Source: Chloroflexota bacterium (GTDB lineage Bacteria; Chloroflexota; Anaerolineae; Anaerolineales; VGOW01). Taken from it: 64,000 bases of DNA. This document shows, piece by piece, positions 52,249-60,428 of the stretch (the first letter of the stretch is position 1; every line of letters begins with the position of its first letter). The notes under the pieces were generated by a model. It had not been told where the DNA came from, did no database searches, and saw only the letters and a program-made list of their open reading frames with translations. The DNA lies in the NCBI GenBank assembly GCA_016875735.1, contig VGOW01000004.1:1-64000 (forward strand). The letters run 5' to 3'. Both the position numbers and the translations under genes were made by a program.

Positions 52249-53007
52249 ATGCTCGACAACAAGTGGAACGCTTCGCTCTACGACCAGAAGCACTCCTTCG
52301 TTTTCGAGCACGGCAAAGATTTGCTCTCATTGCTCGATCCGCAACCCGGCGAGCGCATTCTCGACGTGGGATGCGGCACAGGGCATCTCACCCAAACCAT
52401 CGCCGAATCGGGCGCGCGGGTAACGGGCATGGACAATTCTCCGGCCATGATCGAGTCGGCGCGCAAGGCGTACCCGGCGCTGGAATTTGTGCAAGCCGAC
52501 GTGACCGACTTTTCTTTCACCGATCCGTTCGACGCGATCTTCTCGAACGCTACCCTGCATTGGGTGGCGCGGGCGGAGAAGGCGGTGGTGTGCATGGCCG
52601 CCGCTCTGCGTTCGGGTGGCCGGTTCGTTGTGGAGTTCGGCGGCAAGGGCAACGCGGCGACCATCGTGTCGGCGGCTCAACGGTCGTTGGCCGAGCTGGG
52701 TTTGCCGAACGTCGATCCCGGCTGGTATTTTCCGTCGGTGGGCGAGTATGCCTCGTTGCTCGAGCGGCACGGCCTCGCAGTGGAGCGAGCGATGCTGTTC
52801 GATAGGCCGACTCCGCTTGAAGACGGCGAGCGAGGCTTGCGAAACTGGTTCGATATGTTTGGCGGCGCCTTCGTGCGCGCCGTCCCCGACGAGATGAAGC
52901 CGCGTTTTTTGGAAACGGTTGAAGACCATGCGCGCCGCACTCAGCTCCGCGACGGCCACTGGATTGTGGATTACCGGCGGTTGCGTGTCGTGGCTCGCAA
53001 AGAATGA
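52249..53007 (+). CDS. Class I SAM-dependent methyltransferase
   Basis: 252 residues. Motif I is RILDVGCGTGHLTQTIAESG with GMDNSPAMIESARKAYP for ribose binding; motif II is FDAIFSNATLHWVARAEKAV. The trans-aconitate 2-methyltransferase-like subgroup fits best. It begins three bases after hpaC, and overlapping ring-cleavage genes suggest methylation of a small carboxylic acid, but no substrate can be named. Confidence 0.8.
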   Translation: MLDNKWNASLYDQKHSFVFEHGKDLLSLLDPQPGERILDVGCGTGHLTQTIAESGARVTGMDNSPAMIESARKAYPALEFVQADVTDFSFTDPFDAIFSNATLHWVARAEKAVVCMAAALRSGGRFVVEFGGKGNAATIVSAAQRSLAELGLPNVDPGWYFPSVGEYASLLERHGLAVERAMLFDRPTPLEDGERGLRNWFDMFGGAFVRAVPDEMKPRFLETVEDHARRTQLRDGHWIVDYRRLRVVARKE

Positions 53008-53035
53008 CTCTCTCCCGACGAAGAAAGGAATGCTC

Positions 53036-54022
53036 ATGACCTTTTCCATCACTCGCGCCGGGCACATCGAATTTCGCGTCACCGATCTCGAACGGGCGCG
53101 CGCCTTTTACGTGGACGTGCTGGGTTTCATGGAAACGGATCGCGACGACGAGCGGTTGTATCTCGGCGGCCTCGAGGAGCGCGAACGCTACGGCCTCGTC
53201 CTCCGAAAGGCGGCCTCCCCCGGAGTCTCGCATCTCGCCTTTCGAGTCTCCGATCCCGACGATCTCAATCGATTGGCCGATCTCTATCAGAAACACGGTT
53301 GCCCCATCCGCTGGATGCCGGAAGGTTATGAGAAAGGGCAGGGGCGCGCGCTCCGCGCTCAAGACCCGAACGACTTGCCGGTGGAGTTTTATCACACCGT
53401 CGCGCCGCGCGAGCGAATGCTTCAGCGTTTCGATCACTATCGCGGCGCGAACGTGATGCGGCTCGATCATTTCAATTGCCAGGTGCCGCAGGTGCAAAAG
53501 GCTTACGACTGGTTCACGCAGACGCTGGGCTTCCATTGCTCCGAGCTTACCGTCACCGACGACGCGCCGCCGAAGTTGTGGGCGGCGTGGCTGCATCGCA
53601 AACAGAACGTGCACGATATTGCGGTGATGAACGGACTCGGCCCGCGACTGCATCACGCCGGATTCTGGGTGAGCGATCAGTTGAGCGTTCTGCGGGCCTG
53701 CGACGTGTTGGCCGCCACCGGCTACGCCGATTGCATCGAGCGTGGGCCGGGGCGGCACGGGCTGAGCAACGCCTTCTTCGTTTACTTGCGCGACCCCGAT
53801 GGCAACCGGATCGAACTGTACACCAACGATTACATCATCCCGGATCCGGATTGGGAGCCGATTCGCTGGAGCATGAACGATCCGCGCCGGGCCACGTTTT
53901 GGGGGCACAAGCCGCCTTCCAGTTGGTTCGACGAAGCGGCGCTGGTGGAGAACATCGAAACGGGCGAACTTCTGCCCGTGTCGCCGCCGCCGTTGAAAGA
54001 CCGGCCCGATTTTGTGACGTAA
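53036..54022 (+). CDS. hpaD: 3,4-dihydroxyphenylacetate (homoprotocatechuate) 2,3-dioxygenase
   Basis: 328 residues from ATG 53036, with gaaagga six bases upstream. Two vicinal-oxygen-chelate modules: GHIEFRVTDLERARAFYVDV in the first and MRLDHFNCQVPQVQKAYDWF in the second. The three metal ligands of the extradiol enzymes are the His in RLDHFNC, the His in RLHHAGF and the Glu in NRIELYTND. It cleaves the ring of homoprotocatechuate with O2. The N-terminal extended frame in the track region upstream overlaps the methyltransferase and is not used. Confidence 0.9.
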   Translation: MTFSITRAGHIEFRVTDLERARAFYVDVLGFMETDRDDERLYLGGLEERERYGLVLRKAASPGVSHLAFRVSDPDDLNRLADLYQKHGCPIRWMPEGYEKGQGRALRAQDPNDLPVEFYHTVAPRERMLQRFDHYRGANVMRLDHFNCQVPQVQKAYDWFTQTLGFHCSELTVTDDAPPKLWAAWLHRKQNVHDIAVMNGLGPRLHHAGFWVSDQLSVLRACDVLAATGYADCIERGPGRHGLSNAFFVYLRDPDGNRIELYTNDYIIPDPDWEPIRWSMNDPRRATFWGHKPPSSWFDEAALVENIETGELLPVSPPPLKDRPDFVT

Positions 54023-54023
54023 A

Positions 54024-54146
54024 TGAGTCAGCTGGTCAAGGTGGTCGAGTAGTCGAGAGATCAAATAGTCGAGTGGTCAATCTGTTGAGTGCCGTGACTA
54101 TCCGACCAAGCGACCACCCGACTACGCAACCACCAGACCACACGAC
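54024..54146. repeat. Palindromic short-repeat island 16 (gtcgagtagtcga unit), the longest of this class
   Basis: About 60 bases of ggtcgagtagtcgaga-type copies are followed by actatccgaccaagcgacca and further reverse-type copies. The arms are imperfect, suggesting age. A weak ggag at about 54150 precedes ATG 54162. Confidence 0.8.
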
Positions 54147-54161
54147 TATGGAGACCAAACG

Positions 54162-55430
54162 ATGGGAATGACTTTAGCCGAAAAAATTCTTGCCGACCAC
54201 TGCGGAAAAACCGAAGTTCACGCCGGGCAGTTCATCAATGCTCGTGTGGATATTGTGATGGCCTCTGAACTTTCGGGCGTGGTGGCTATCGAGGAGTTCG
54301 AGAAGATCAAAGGCGCGCGGGTGTGGGATCCGAAAAAAGTGGTGTTCGTGATGGATCACTTCACCCCGGCCAAAGACATCAAAAGCGCCGAGATCGTCAA
54401 ACGGTGCCGCGCCTTCGCCCGCGAACACGGCATCATTTTCTTTGAGGTGGGCCGCGCTGGAATTCAACACATCCTTCTGCCGGAGAAAGGCATGGTCTCG
54501 CCGGGCGACATCATCGCCGGGGCCGATTCGCACACCTGCACGCACGGCTTCCTCGGCGCGTTCGGCACGGGCATCGGCTCCACCGACGCGGCGGCGGCCA
54601 TGGCCCTCGGCGAAATCTGGCTCAAAGTGCCGGAGAGCATCAAGTTCGTGTATCACGGCAAGCCGCCCAAATGGGTGCGCGGCAAGGATTTGATTCTCGA
54701 AACGATCCGCACCATCGGGGTGGACGGCGCGCGATATATGGCGATGGAATTTGCCGGTGATGCGTTCGATCATCTCGATCTCTCCGATCGCTTTTCGATG
54801 GCGAACATGGCCATCGAGGCGGGGGCCAAAGCCGGTTTGTTCGCCGCCGACGAGCAAACGCGCGAGTTCTGCCGCAAAGCGGGAGCGCGCGAGGGCACAT
54901 ATCATCGCAGTGATCCCGACGCCGAATACTCTGCCGTGCACGAATACGATGTGACGAAATTCGAGCCGTTCGTCGCCGTCCCTTTCCTGCCCGAAAACGT
55001 GAAGCCGGTGACCGAAGTAGCCGGACTCGAAGTCGATCAAGTGGTGATCGGCATGTGCACCAACGGCAATATCGAAGACTTGCGCGCCGCCGCCGAGATT
55101 TTCAAGGGCCGCAAGACTCACCCGCGCGTGCGCACCGTGATCATCCCCGGCAGTCAAAAAGTTTATCTCGATGCACTGCACGAGGGATTAATTGACATCT
55201 TCGTTGAGGCCGACTGCTCGGTGAGCACGCCGACGTGCGGCCCGTGTCTCGGCGGCCACATGGGAGTCTTGGCGGCAGGCGAGCGATGCGTCTCCACCAG
55301 CAACCGAAACTTTCGCGGGCGCATGGGCCACGCCACCAGCGAGCTGTACCTCGCCAACCCCTATGTTGCCGCCGCTTCGGCAGTGGCCGGGCATTTGGCC
55401 TCGCCGAGTGAAATGATCGGTGATCAGTGA
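54162..55430 (+). CDS. leuC: 3-isopropylmalate dehydratase large subunit family (LeuC/homoaconitase)
   Basis: 422 residues. It starts MTLAEKILADHCGKTEVHAG and has FFEVGRAGIQHILLPEKGMV, GADSHTCTHGFLGAFGTGIG and the [4Fe-4S] ligands in MCTNGNIEDLRAA plus CGPCLGGHMGVLAAGERCVS. It isomerises 2-substituted malates with a LeuD small subunit, here fused to the synthetase at 56016. The last residues (IGDQ) come from an adjoining repeat island. ATG 54168 is an alternative start. Confidence 0.88.
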   Translation: MGMTLAEKILADHCGKTEVHAGQFINARVDIVMASELSGVVAIEEFEKIKGARVWDPKKVVFVMDHFTPAKDIKSAEIVKRCRAFAREHGIIFFEVGRAGIQHILLPEKGMVSPGDIIAGADSHTCTHGFLGAFGTGIGSTDAAAAMALGEIWLKVPESIKFVYHGKPPKWVRGKDLILETIRTIGVDGARYMAMEFAGDAFDHLDLSDRFSMANMAIEAGAKAGLFAADEQTREFCRKAGAREGTYHRSDPDAEYSAVHEYDVTKFEPFVAVPFLPENVKPVTEVAGLEVDQVVIGMCTNGNIEDLRAAAEIFKGRKTHPRVRTVIIPGSQKVYLDALHEGLIDIFVEADCSVSTPTCGPCLGGHMGVLAAGERCVSTSNRNFRGRMGHATSELYLANPYVAAASAVAGHLASPSEMIGDQ

Positions 55431-55503
55431 TCGGTATTTGGTAATCAGTAATTGGTAATTGCCAATCCCCAATTACTAATCACCACTCACTACCCGCCCA
55501 CCA
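55414..55503. repeat. Palindromic short-repeat island 17 (ggtgatcagtgatcgg unit)
   Basis: gatcggtgatcagtgatcgg then tatttggtaatcagtaattg faces gccaatccccaattactaat and caccactcactacccg. It overlaps the last codons of leuC and touches ATG 55507; no ribosome binding site remains. Confidence 0.85.
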
Positions 55504-55506
55504 CCG

Positions 55507-55953
55507 ATGACCGACATCGCCTCCCGCGTCGCCGAGTTCATGTCCGAGCGCGATTTGTTTGCCCGGCATCTCGGCATCGAACTGCTGGAACTGCGGCCCG
55601 GCTATAGCCGCGTGGGCCTCAACCTTCAGCCGCACATGGTGAACGGGTTGGGCATCCCGCACGGCTCTGTCATTTTCGCGCTGGCCGATTTCGGTTTCGC
55701 CGCCGCCTGCAATTCGCATGGCCGCGCCGCCGTGGCCCTCAGCATGGATATTCACTTTCTCCGCTCGCCCGCGCCCGATGCGCGGCTCGAAGGCGAAACT
55801 ACTGAAGTCCGCCGCGGGCATCGCACGGCGCTGTATCGAATGACGGTCAATGACGCCGAAGGCAATGCGGTGGCCGAACTGCACGGCATGGCCTACCGAA
55901 AAGACACACAGTTTTTGGCCGATGGCGATCAGCGATCAGCGATCAGCGATTAG
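55507..55953 (+). CDS. paaI: PaaI-type hotdog thioesterase
   Basis: 148 residues. The hotdog helix region is [20 protein letters not shown] followed by [20 protein letters not shown], the usual PaaI arrangement with the active-site Asp in ADFGF. It releases CoA from stalled aryl-CoA intermediates. The last ten residues ([10 protein letters not shown]) are encoded by the repeat gatcagcgatcagcgatcag, so the C-terminus has been made by an island. There is no Shine-Dalgarno sequence. Confidence 0.85.
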   Translation: MTDIASRVAEFMSERDLFARHLGIELLELRPGYSRVGLNLQPHMVNGLGIPHGSVIFALADFGFAAACNSHGRAAVALSMDIHFLRSPAPDARLEGETTEVRRGHRTALYRMTVNDAEGNAVAELHGMAYRKDTQFLADGDQRSAISD

Positions 55954-55985
55954 CCATCTGCTACCTGCCACTTGCTACCTGCAAC
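55922..55985. repeat. Palindromic short-repeat island 18 (gatcagc unit)
   Basis: Three tandem cgatcag copies plus cgattag end the thioesterase gene, then gccatctgctacctgccact and tgctacctgcaac form an unrelated reverse-type arm. A good accggag follows for ATG 56016. Confidence 0.75.
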
Positions 55986-56015
55986 TTTCCACCAACCCCA
56001 ACCGGAGAATCCCTT

Positions 56016-58043
56016 ATGCCGTTTGAATCTTTTCACAACACTACTATCGGCGAATTGCTTACAAAACAGGCGGGCCGTTTCGCCGGGCACACGTTTTTGA
56101 TTGCGGGCGGCGGGCGCTTGACGTATGCCGAAGCCGAATGGCAGGCCAATATATTGGCTGCCGGATTGCTCGGACTCGGTTTGCAGAAGGGAGATCGTCT
56201 GGCGATCATTCTGCCCAACGTCCCGCAATTCGTCGTCACCGTATTTGCCGCCGCCAAAGCCGGGTTGATCTTCACCCCGATCAATTTGCGCCGACACAAA
56301 AATGACGTGCTGGCCCGGCTCGCCAAAACACAGCCTGCGGCCATCGTCACCAACGCCGAACACGCTGGCATGATTCACGAACTGCGCGCCGACGTGCCCG
56401 AACTCAAACACGTGATCTCGGTGGATGGCGGCGCGGACACGGTGGCCTGGAATCAATTGCTCAACAGCGGCGGCGGCGCCCCACTGCCGCCCCTCGCGCC
56501 CGATCAAACAGCGGCGCTCCTCTTCACGCTCGGCATCACCGGCGATCCGCGCGGAGCGACTCACACGCACGCCGCGCTGGTTCGCAATGCCGCCGCCAAC
56601 GCATCCGCCCTCGCCGCCACGCCCGACGATGTGTTTCTGGGCGCGGTGCCGTTCTCCAATTCGTTCGGCCTTACCGCCGCCATTCTCGCCAGCGCCGTCG
56701 CCGGATCGCAAATCGCGCTCCTGCCCGTGTATCACGCCGACGAAGCATTGAAATTGATCGAGAGCGCGAAAGTGACCGTGCATCACGGCACGCCCACCAT
56801 GTTTGCGCTCGAACTCAACCATCCCGACTTCAAGCCGGAGCGGTGCGCGACACTGCGGACAGGAATCATGTCGGGCGCGGCCTGCCCGCCCGAATTGGTG
56901 AAGCGCGTGCGTGAGCAAATGCGCTGCAATGCGCTCGTCGCTTACGGCCTCACCGAAGCCGCTCCGGGCGTGACGATCACTCATCTTGCCGACGGCCCGA
57001 TCACCGCCACCGAAACGGTGGGGCGGGCCATGCCCGGGGTGGAGTTGAAAGTGATCGACGCTTCGGGCGCGGCGCTCCCCAACGGCGCGGAAGGCGAACT
57101 GTGCGTCAAGAGTCCGATGATGATGACCGGATACTGGAATGACGCCGAGGCCACCGCGCAAATGATGGACGCCGACGGCTGGCTGCACACCGGCGACCTG
57201 GCCGTGATCGACGCCGACGGCCCGGTGAAGATCGTCGGGCGCAAAGGCGAGGTGATCAATCGCGGCGGATTCAAAGTTCATCCCGGCCCGGTGGAAATGG
57301 TTCTGCGCTCGTTTCCCGGAGTCAAAGAAGCGGCGGTGGTCGGCGTGCCCGATACCGTTTTCGGCGAGATGGCTTGCGCGTGCGTGGTGCGCGCGCCCGG
57401 CGCGGAGTTTTCGGGCGAGCAATTGCGCGCCTTCGCCGCCGAGCGCCTCACCGATTACGCCGTGCCCGATCGGTTCGTCTTCTTCGAGATGCTGCCGCGA
57501 CGAGGCGGGGGGCCGGTGCAAAAAGACGTGCTGCGCCAGCGCGTTCGGATTCGCGGGCGGGTGTGGAAGTTCGGCAAAAACATCGACACCGACGCCATCA
57601 TCCCGGCCCGCCACTGCAACACCTCCGATCCGCGTGAGTTGGCGAAGCATTGCATGGAAGACGCCGATCCCGATTTCGTGAAAAAGATGCGGCGCGGCGA
57701 CGTGATTGTGGCCGACACCAATTTTGGCTGCGGCTCGTCGCGCGAGGTGGCGCCCATCAGCATCAAAACGGCAGGCGTGTCGGCGGTCATTGCCAAATCG
57801 TTTGCGCGCATCTTCTTCCGCAACTCGATCAACATCGGCCTGCCTATCCTCGAATGCCCGGCGGCGGTGGATGATATTGCCGAAGGCGACGAGATCGAAG
57901 TAGAGCCGACCACCGGAACGATTCGCAATCTCACTCGCGGCTCCACCTATCGCGCCGAACCGTTCCCCGACTTTTTGCAGCGCATCATCGATCGTGGCGG
58001 GCTGTTGGCGTATGTCGAAGAGCGATTGGCGAGCAGCGGATAG
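56016..58043 (+). CDS. Fusion of acyl-CoA synthetase and 3-isopropylmalate dehydratase small subunit (LeuD)
   Basis: 675 residues in one frame. Residues 1-505 form an ANL acyl-CoA synthetase: [20 protein letters not shown], a divergent ATP loop [18 protein letters not shown] (normally SGTTGxPKG), [28 protein letters not shown] and the catalytic Lys near [15 protein letters not shown]. At about residue 508 a full LeuD begins ([58 protein letters not shown]). No stop, internal ribosome binding site or ATG separates them. LeuD should pair with LeuC at 54162. Such a fusion is unusual; a shared acyl substrate path is inference. Confidence 0.87.
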   Translation: MPFESFHNTTIGELLTKQAGRFAGHTFLIAGGGRLTYAEAEWQANILAAGLLGLGLQKGDRLAIILPNVPQFVVTVFAAAKAGLIFTPINLRRHKNDVLARLAKTQPAAIVTNAEHAGMIHELRADVPELKHVISVDGGADTVAWNQLLNSGGGAPLPPLAPDQTAALLFTLGITGDPRGATHTHAALVRNAAANASALAATPDDVFLGAVPFSNSFGLTAAILASAVAGSQIALLPVYHADEALKLIESAKVTVHHGTPTMFALELNHPDFKPERCATLRTGIMSGAACPPELVKRVREQMRCNALVAYGLTEAAPGVTITHLADGPITATETVGRAMPGVELKVIDASGAALPNGAEGELCVKSPMMMTGYWNDAEATAQMMDADGWLHTGDLAVIDADGPVKIVGRKGEVINRGGFKVHPGPVEMVLRSFPGVKEAAVVGVPDTVFGEMACACVVRAPGAEFSGEQLRAFAAERLTDYAVPDRFVFFEMLPRRGGGPVQKDVLRQRVRIRGRVWKFGKNIDTDAIIPARHCNTSDPRELAKHCMEDADPDFVKKMRRGDVIVADTNFGCGSSREVAPISIKTAGVSAVIAKSFARIFFRNSINIGLPILECPAAVDDIAEGDEIEVEPTTGTIRNLTRGSTYRAEPFPDFLQRIIDRGGLLAYVEERLASSG

Positions 58044-58078
58044 CGAATGGCGGATAGCAGATAGCAAATGGCTGAACG
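58028..58078. repeat. Palindromic short-repeat island 19 (agcggatagcgaatgg unit)
   Basis: gcagcggatagcgaatggcg followed by gatagcagatagcaaatggc. It encodes the last residues of the fusion protein (SSG) and contains its stop codon. Only forward-type copies are clear. aaaggagactca follows before ATG 58100. Confidence 0.65.
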
Positions 58079-58099
58079 CTGAGCGCCAAAGGAGACTCA

Positions 58100-59257
58100 A
58101 TGATTAGCTTTACTCTCACTGATGAGCAACGCGAATTCCGCGACATGGCGCACAAATTTGCCGAGAAGGAAATTCGCCCGGTTGCACCCGAAGCCGACGA
58201 AAAGGAAGAGGTGCCGTGGGATGTTTTGGAGAAGGCGCATCAGGCCGGGCTGATCACCTATTCATTCCCCGAACGGTACGGCGGCGGCGGCGTGGAAAGC
58301 GTGACCACCAAAGCCATTGTGGATGAGGAAATTTTTTGGGGCTGCGCCGGGATCGGCACGATCATCGGCGGGGTGGCGTTAGCGGCCACCCCTATTCTGA
58401 TCGCCGGAACGGACGATCAGAAAATGAAGTACGTCTCCCGCCTCTGCGAGCCGGGTGCGGGTGGCCGACCGCGACTCGGCGCGTATGCCCTCACCGAGCC
58501 GGGCGCCGGTTCCGACCCGGCGGGGATGATCACCAACGCCCGCCGTGAGAGGGGCAAATACATTCTCAACGGCTACAAAACCTTCATCACCAATGCCGGC
58601 ATCGCCGATGTGTATTTGGTGTTTGCCACTGTGGATCCGTCACGCGGCACCGACGGCATCACCGCCTTCATTGTCGAGAAGGATTGGCCGGGCGTGAACC
58701 CGGGCAAGAAAGAAAAGAAGATGGGCATCCGCGCTTCGCACACGGCGACGATTTCGTTCGACGATGTGGAAGTGCCGGCGGCGAACCGGCTGGGCGAGGA
58801 GGGCGAGGGATTCAAAATCGCCATGAAGACATTCGACATTACCCGCACACATATTGCCGCGGGCGCCATTGGGGTGGCCCGCGCCGCGTATGAATACGCC
58901 CTCAATTACGCGCACGAGCGGCGGCAGTTCGGCAAACCGATCTTCTCCTTCCAAGCCATTGCCTTCATGCTGGCCGAGATGGCAATGGAGATCGACGCGG
59001 CGCGATTGCTGGCGTGGCGCGCAGGCTCGCTGTACGACGAGGGCAAACCGTGCGCGCAGGAAGCGAGCATGGCTAAAGCCTTCGCCGCCGATGTGGCGAT
59101 GAAAGTGACCACCGATGCCGTGCAGATTCTTGGCGGCTATGGATATATTCGCGAGTATCCGGTGGAGAAGTGGATGCGCGACGCGAAGATCATGCAGATC
59201 TATGAGGGCACGGCGCAGATTCAACGGCTGGTGATTTCGCGGCGGCTGAAAGCGTGA
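58100..59257 (+). CDS. Acyl-CoA dehydrogenase
   Basis: 385 residues with the standard ACAD plan. N-terminal helices begin LTDEQREFRDMAHKFAEKEI. The flavin region is AYALTEPGAGSDPAGMITNA with LNGYKTFITNAGIADVYLVF, and the C-terminal domain has YALNYAHERRQFGKPIFSFQ, VQILGGYGYIREYPVEKWM and the probable catalytic Glu in QIYEGTAQIQRLVISRRL. It oxidises an acyl-CoA at C2-C3 with electrons passed to ETF. Substrate may be an alicyclic, glutaryl-type or branched acyl-CoA. aaaggag precedes the start. Confidence 0.9.
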   Translation: MISFTLTDEQREFRDMAHKFAEKEIRPVAPEADEKEEVPWDVLEKAHQAGLITYSFPERYGGGGVESVTTKAIVDEEIFWGCAGIGTIIGGVALAATPILIAGTDDQKMKYVSRLCEPGAGGRPRLGAYALTEPGAGSDPAGMITNARRERGKYILNGYKTFITNAGIADVYLVFATVDPSRGTDGITAFIVEKDWPGVNPGKKEKKMGIRASHTATISFDDVEVPAANRLGEEGEGFKIAMKTFDITRTHIAAGAIGVARAAYEYALNYAHERRQFGKPIFSFQAIAFMLAEMAMEIDAARLLAWRAGSLYDEGKPCAQEASMAKAFAADVAMKVTTDAVQILGGYGYIREYPVEKWMRDAKIMQIYEGTAQIQRLVISRRLKA

Positions 59258-59316
59258 AGCAAATAGGCGAGCGCTCCATAGCCGCTCGCAAATAAAACTT
59301 GCACAGAGGAGAAGAA

Positions 59317-60390
59317 ATGAAGACTTACAACATCGGTGTGCTCGGCGGCGACGGCATTGGCCCGGAAGTGGTGCGAGAGGGGCTCAGGGTTTTGCAAGCC
59401 GTCAAAGACGGATTCGATTACAACTTGATCGATTACCCGTACGGCAGTGAGCATTACATCAAAACAAAAGAACTGGTGCCCGATCGGGTGATCGAGGAGT
59501 GGCGCGGACTTGACGCCGTGTACCTCGGGGCCATCGGCCACCCGGCAGTGGAAGTGGGGTTGGTGGAACGTTCGGTGATTATGGGTTTGCGTTTCGGCCT
59601 TGATTTGTACGTGAACCTGCGCCCGGTCAAACTTTACACCGAGCACCTGTGCCCGCTCAAAGACAAGAAGCCCGCCGACGTGAATTTTGTGGTAGCGCGA
59701 GAGAACACCGAAGACGCCTATGCCGGAGTCGGCGGCATTTTCAAGAAGGGCAAACCGGACGAGGTGGCAATCGCCGAAATGGTTTTCACCCGCCGGGGCA
59801 CCGAACGGATCATCCACTATGGTTTTGAACTGGCCCGGCAGCGGGCGCAGGAGCGCGGCAGCGGCGGACGCAAACCGAAAGTGACTTTGGTGGACAAGGC
59901 CAACGCTATCCGCGCGCAGGATTTGTGGACTCGTGTCTTCGAGGAAGTCGGCAAAGAGTATCCAGAGGTTGAGCAGGATCATGCCTATGTGGATGCGTGC
60001 TGCATGTGGATGGTAAAGAACCCCGAATGGTTCGACGTGATCGTGACCACGAATCTTTTTGGAGACATCATCACCGATCTCGGTGCGATGATTCAGGGCG
60101 GCATGGGCATCGCCGCTTCGGGCAACATCCATCCGGGCAAGCACGGCATGTTCGAGCCGATTCACGGCTCTGCGCCAAAATATGCCGGGCAGAATGTGGC
60201 TAACCCGCTGGGGGCGATTGCGGCGGCGGCCATGATGCTCGAATTTCTGGGCGAGAAGCGCGCCGCCAATCGCATCGAGTCGGCGATGGAATCTTTGCTG
60301 GCCTCGAAACGCATTCCTTCGGTGGATGCAAAAAGCGGTTTGACGACGACTGAGATCGGGGATATGGTTGTGGCCGAAGTGGCGAAGTAG
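59317..60390 (+). CDS. Isopropylmalate/isocitrate dehydrogenase family (LeuB-like)
   Basis: 357 residues from ATG 59317, eleven bases after aggag; the ATG at 59299 is not preceded by a site. Family marks are [18 protein letters not shown], the substrate loop [18 protein letters not shown] (LeuB normally VRELTGG, isocitrate forms RENTEG), [16 protein letters not shown] and the metal region [19 protein letters not shown]. The intermediate loop means the substrate cannot be fixed. With LeuA-like, LeuC and LeuD genes in the window it can complete a 2-oxoacid elongation set. Confidence 0.85.
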   Translation: MKTYNIGVLGGDGIGPEVVREGLRVLQAVKDGFDYNLIDYPYGSEHYIKTKELVPDRVIEEWRGLDAVYLGAIGHPAVEVGLVERSVIMGLRFGLDLYVNLRPVKLYTEHLCPLKDKKPADVNFVVARENTEDAYAGVGGIFKKGKPDEVAIAEMVFTRRGTERIIHYGFELARQRAQERGSGGRKPKVTLVDKANAIRAQDLWTRVFEEVGKEYPEVEQDHAYVDACCMWMVKNPEWFDVIVTTNLFGDIITDLGAMIQGGMGIAASGNIHPGKHGMFEPIHGSAPKYAGQNVANPLGAIAAAAMMLEFLGEKRAANRIESAMESLLASKRIPSVDAKSGLTTTEIGDMVVAEVAK

Positions 60391-60422
60391 CCGATAGCGA
60401 ATAGCCATCCGCTGTCCACCAC
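60388..60422. repeat. Palindromic short-repeat island 20 (gatagcgaatagcc unit)
   Basis: tagccgatagcgaatagcca facing tccgctgtccacc. It overlaps the LeuB-like stop codon and leaves the following gene without a ribosome binding site. Confidence 0.6.
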
Positions 60423-60428
60423 TGATGC

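Noticed and set aside
8784-60422. CRISPR array
   Set aside because: The repeats are 6-14 bp, tandem without spacers, and change sequence from site to site. No cas genes are present.
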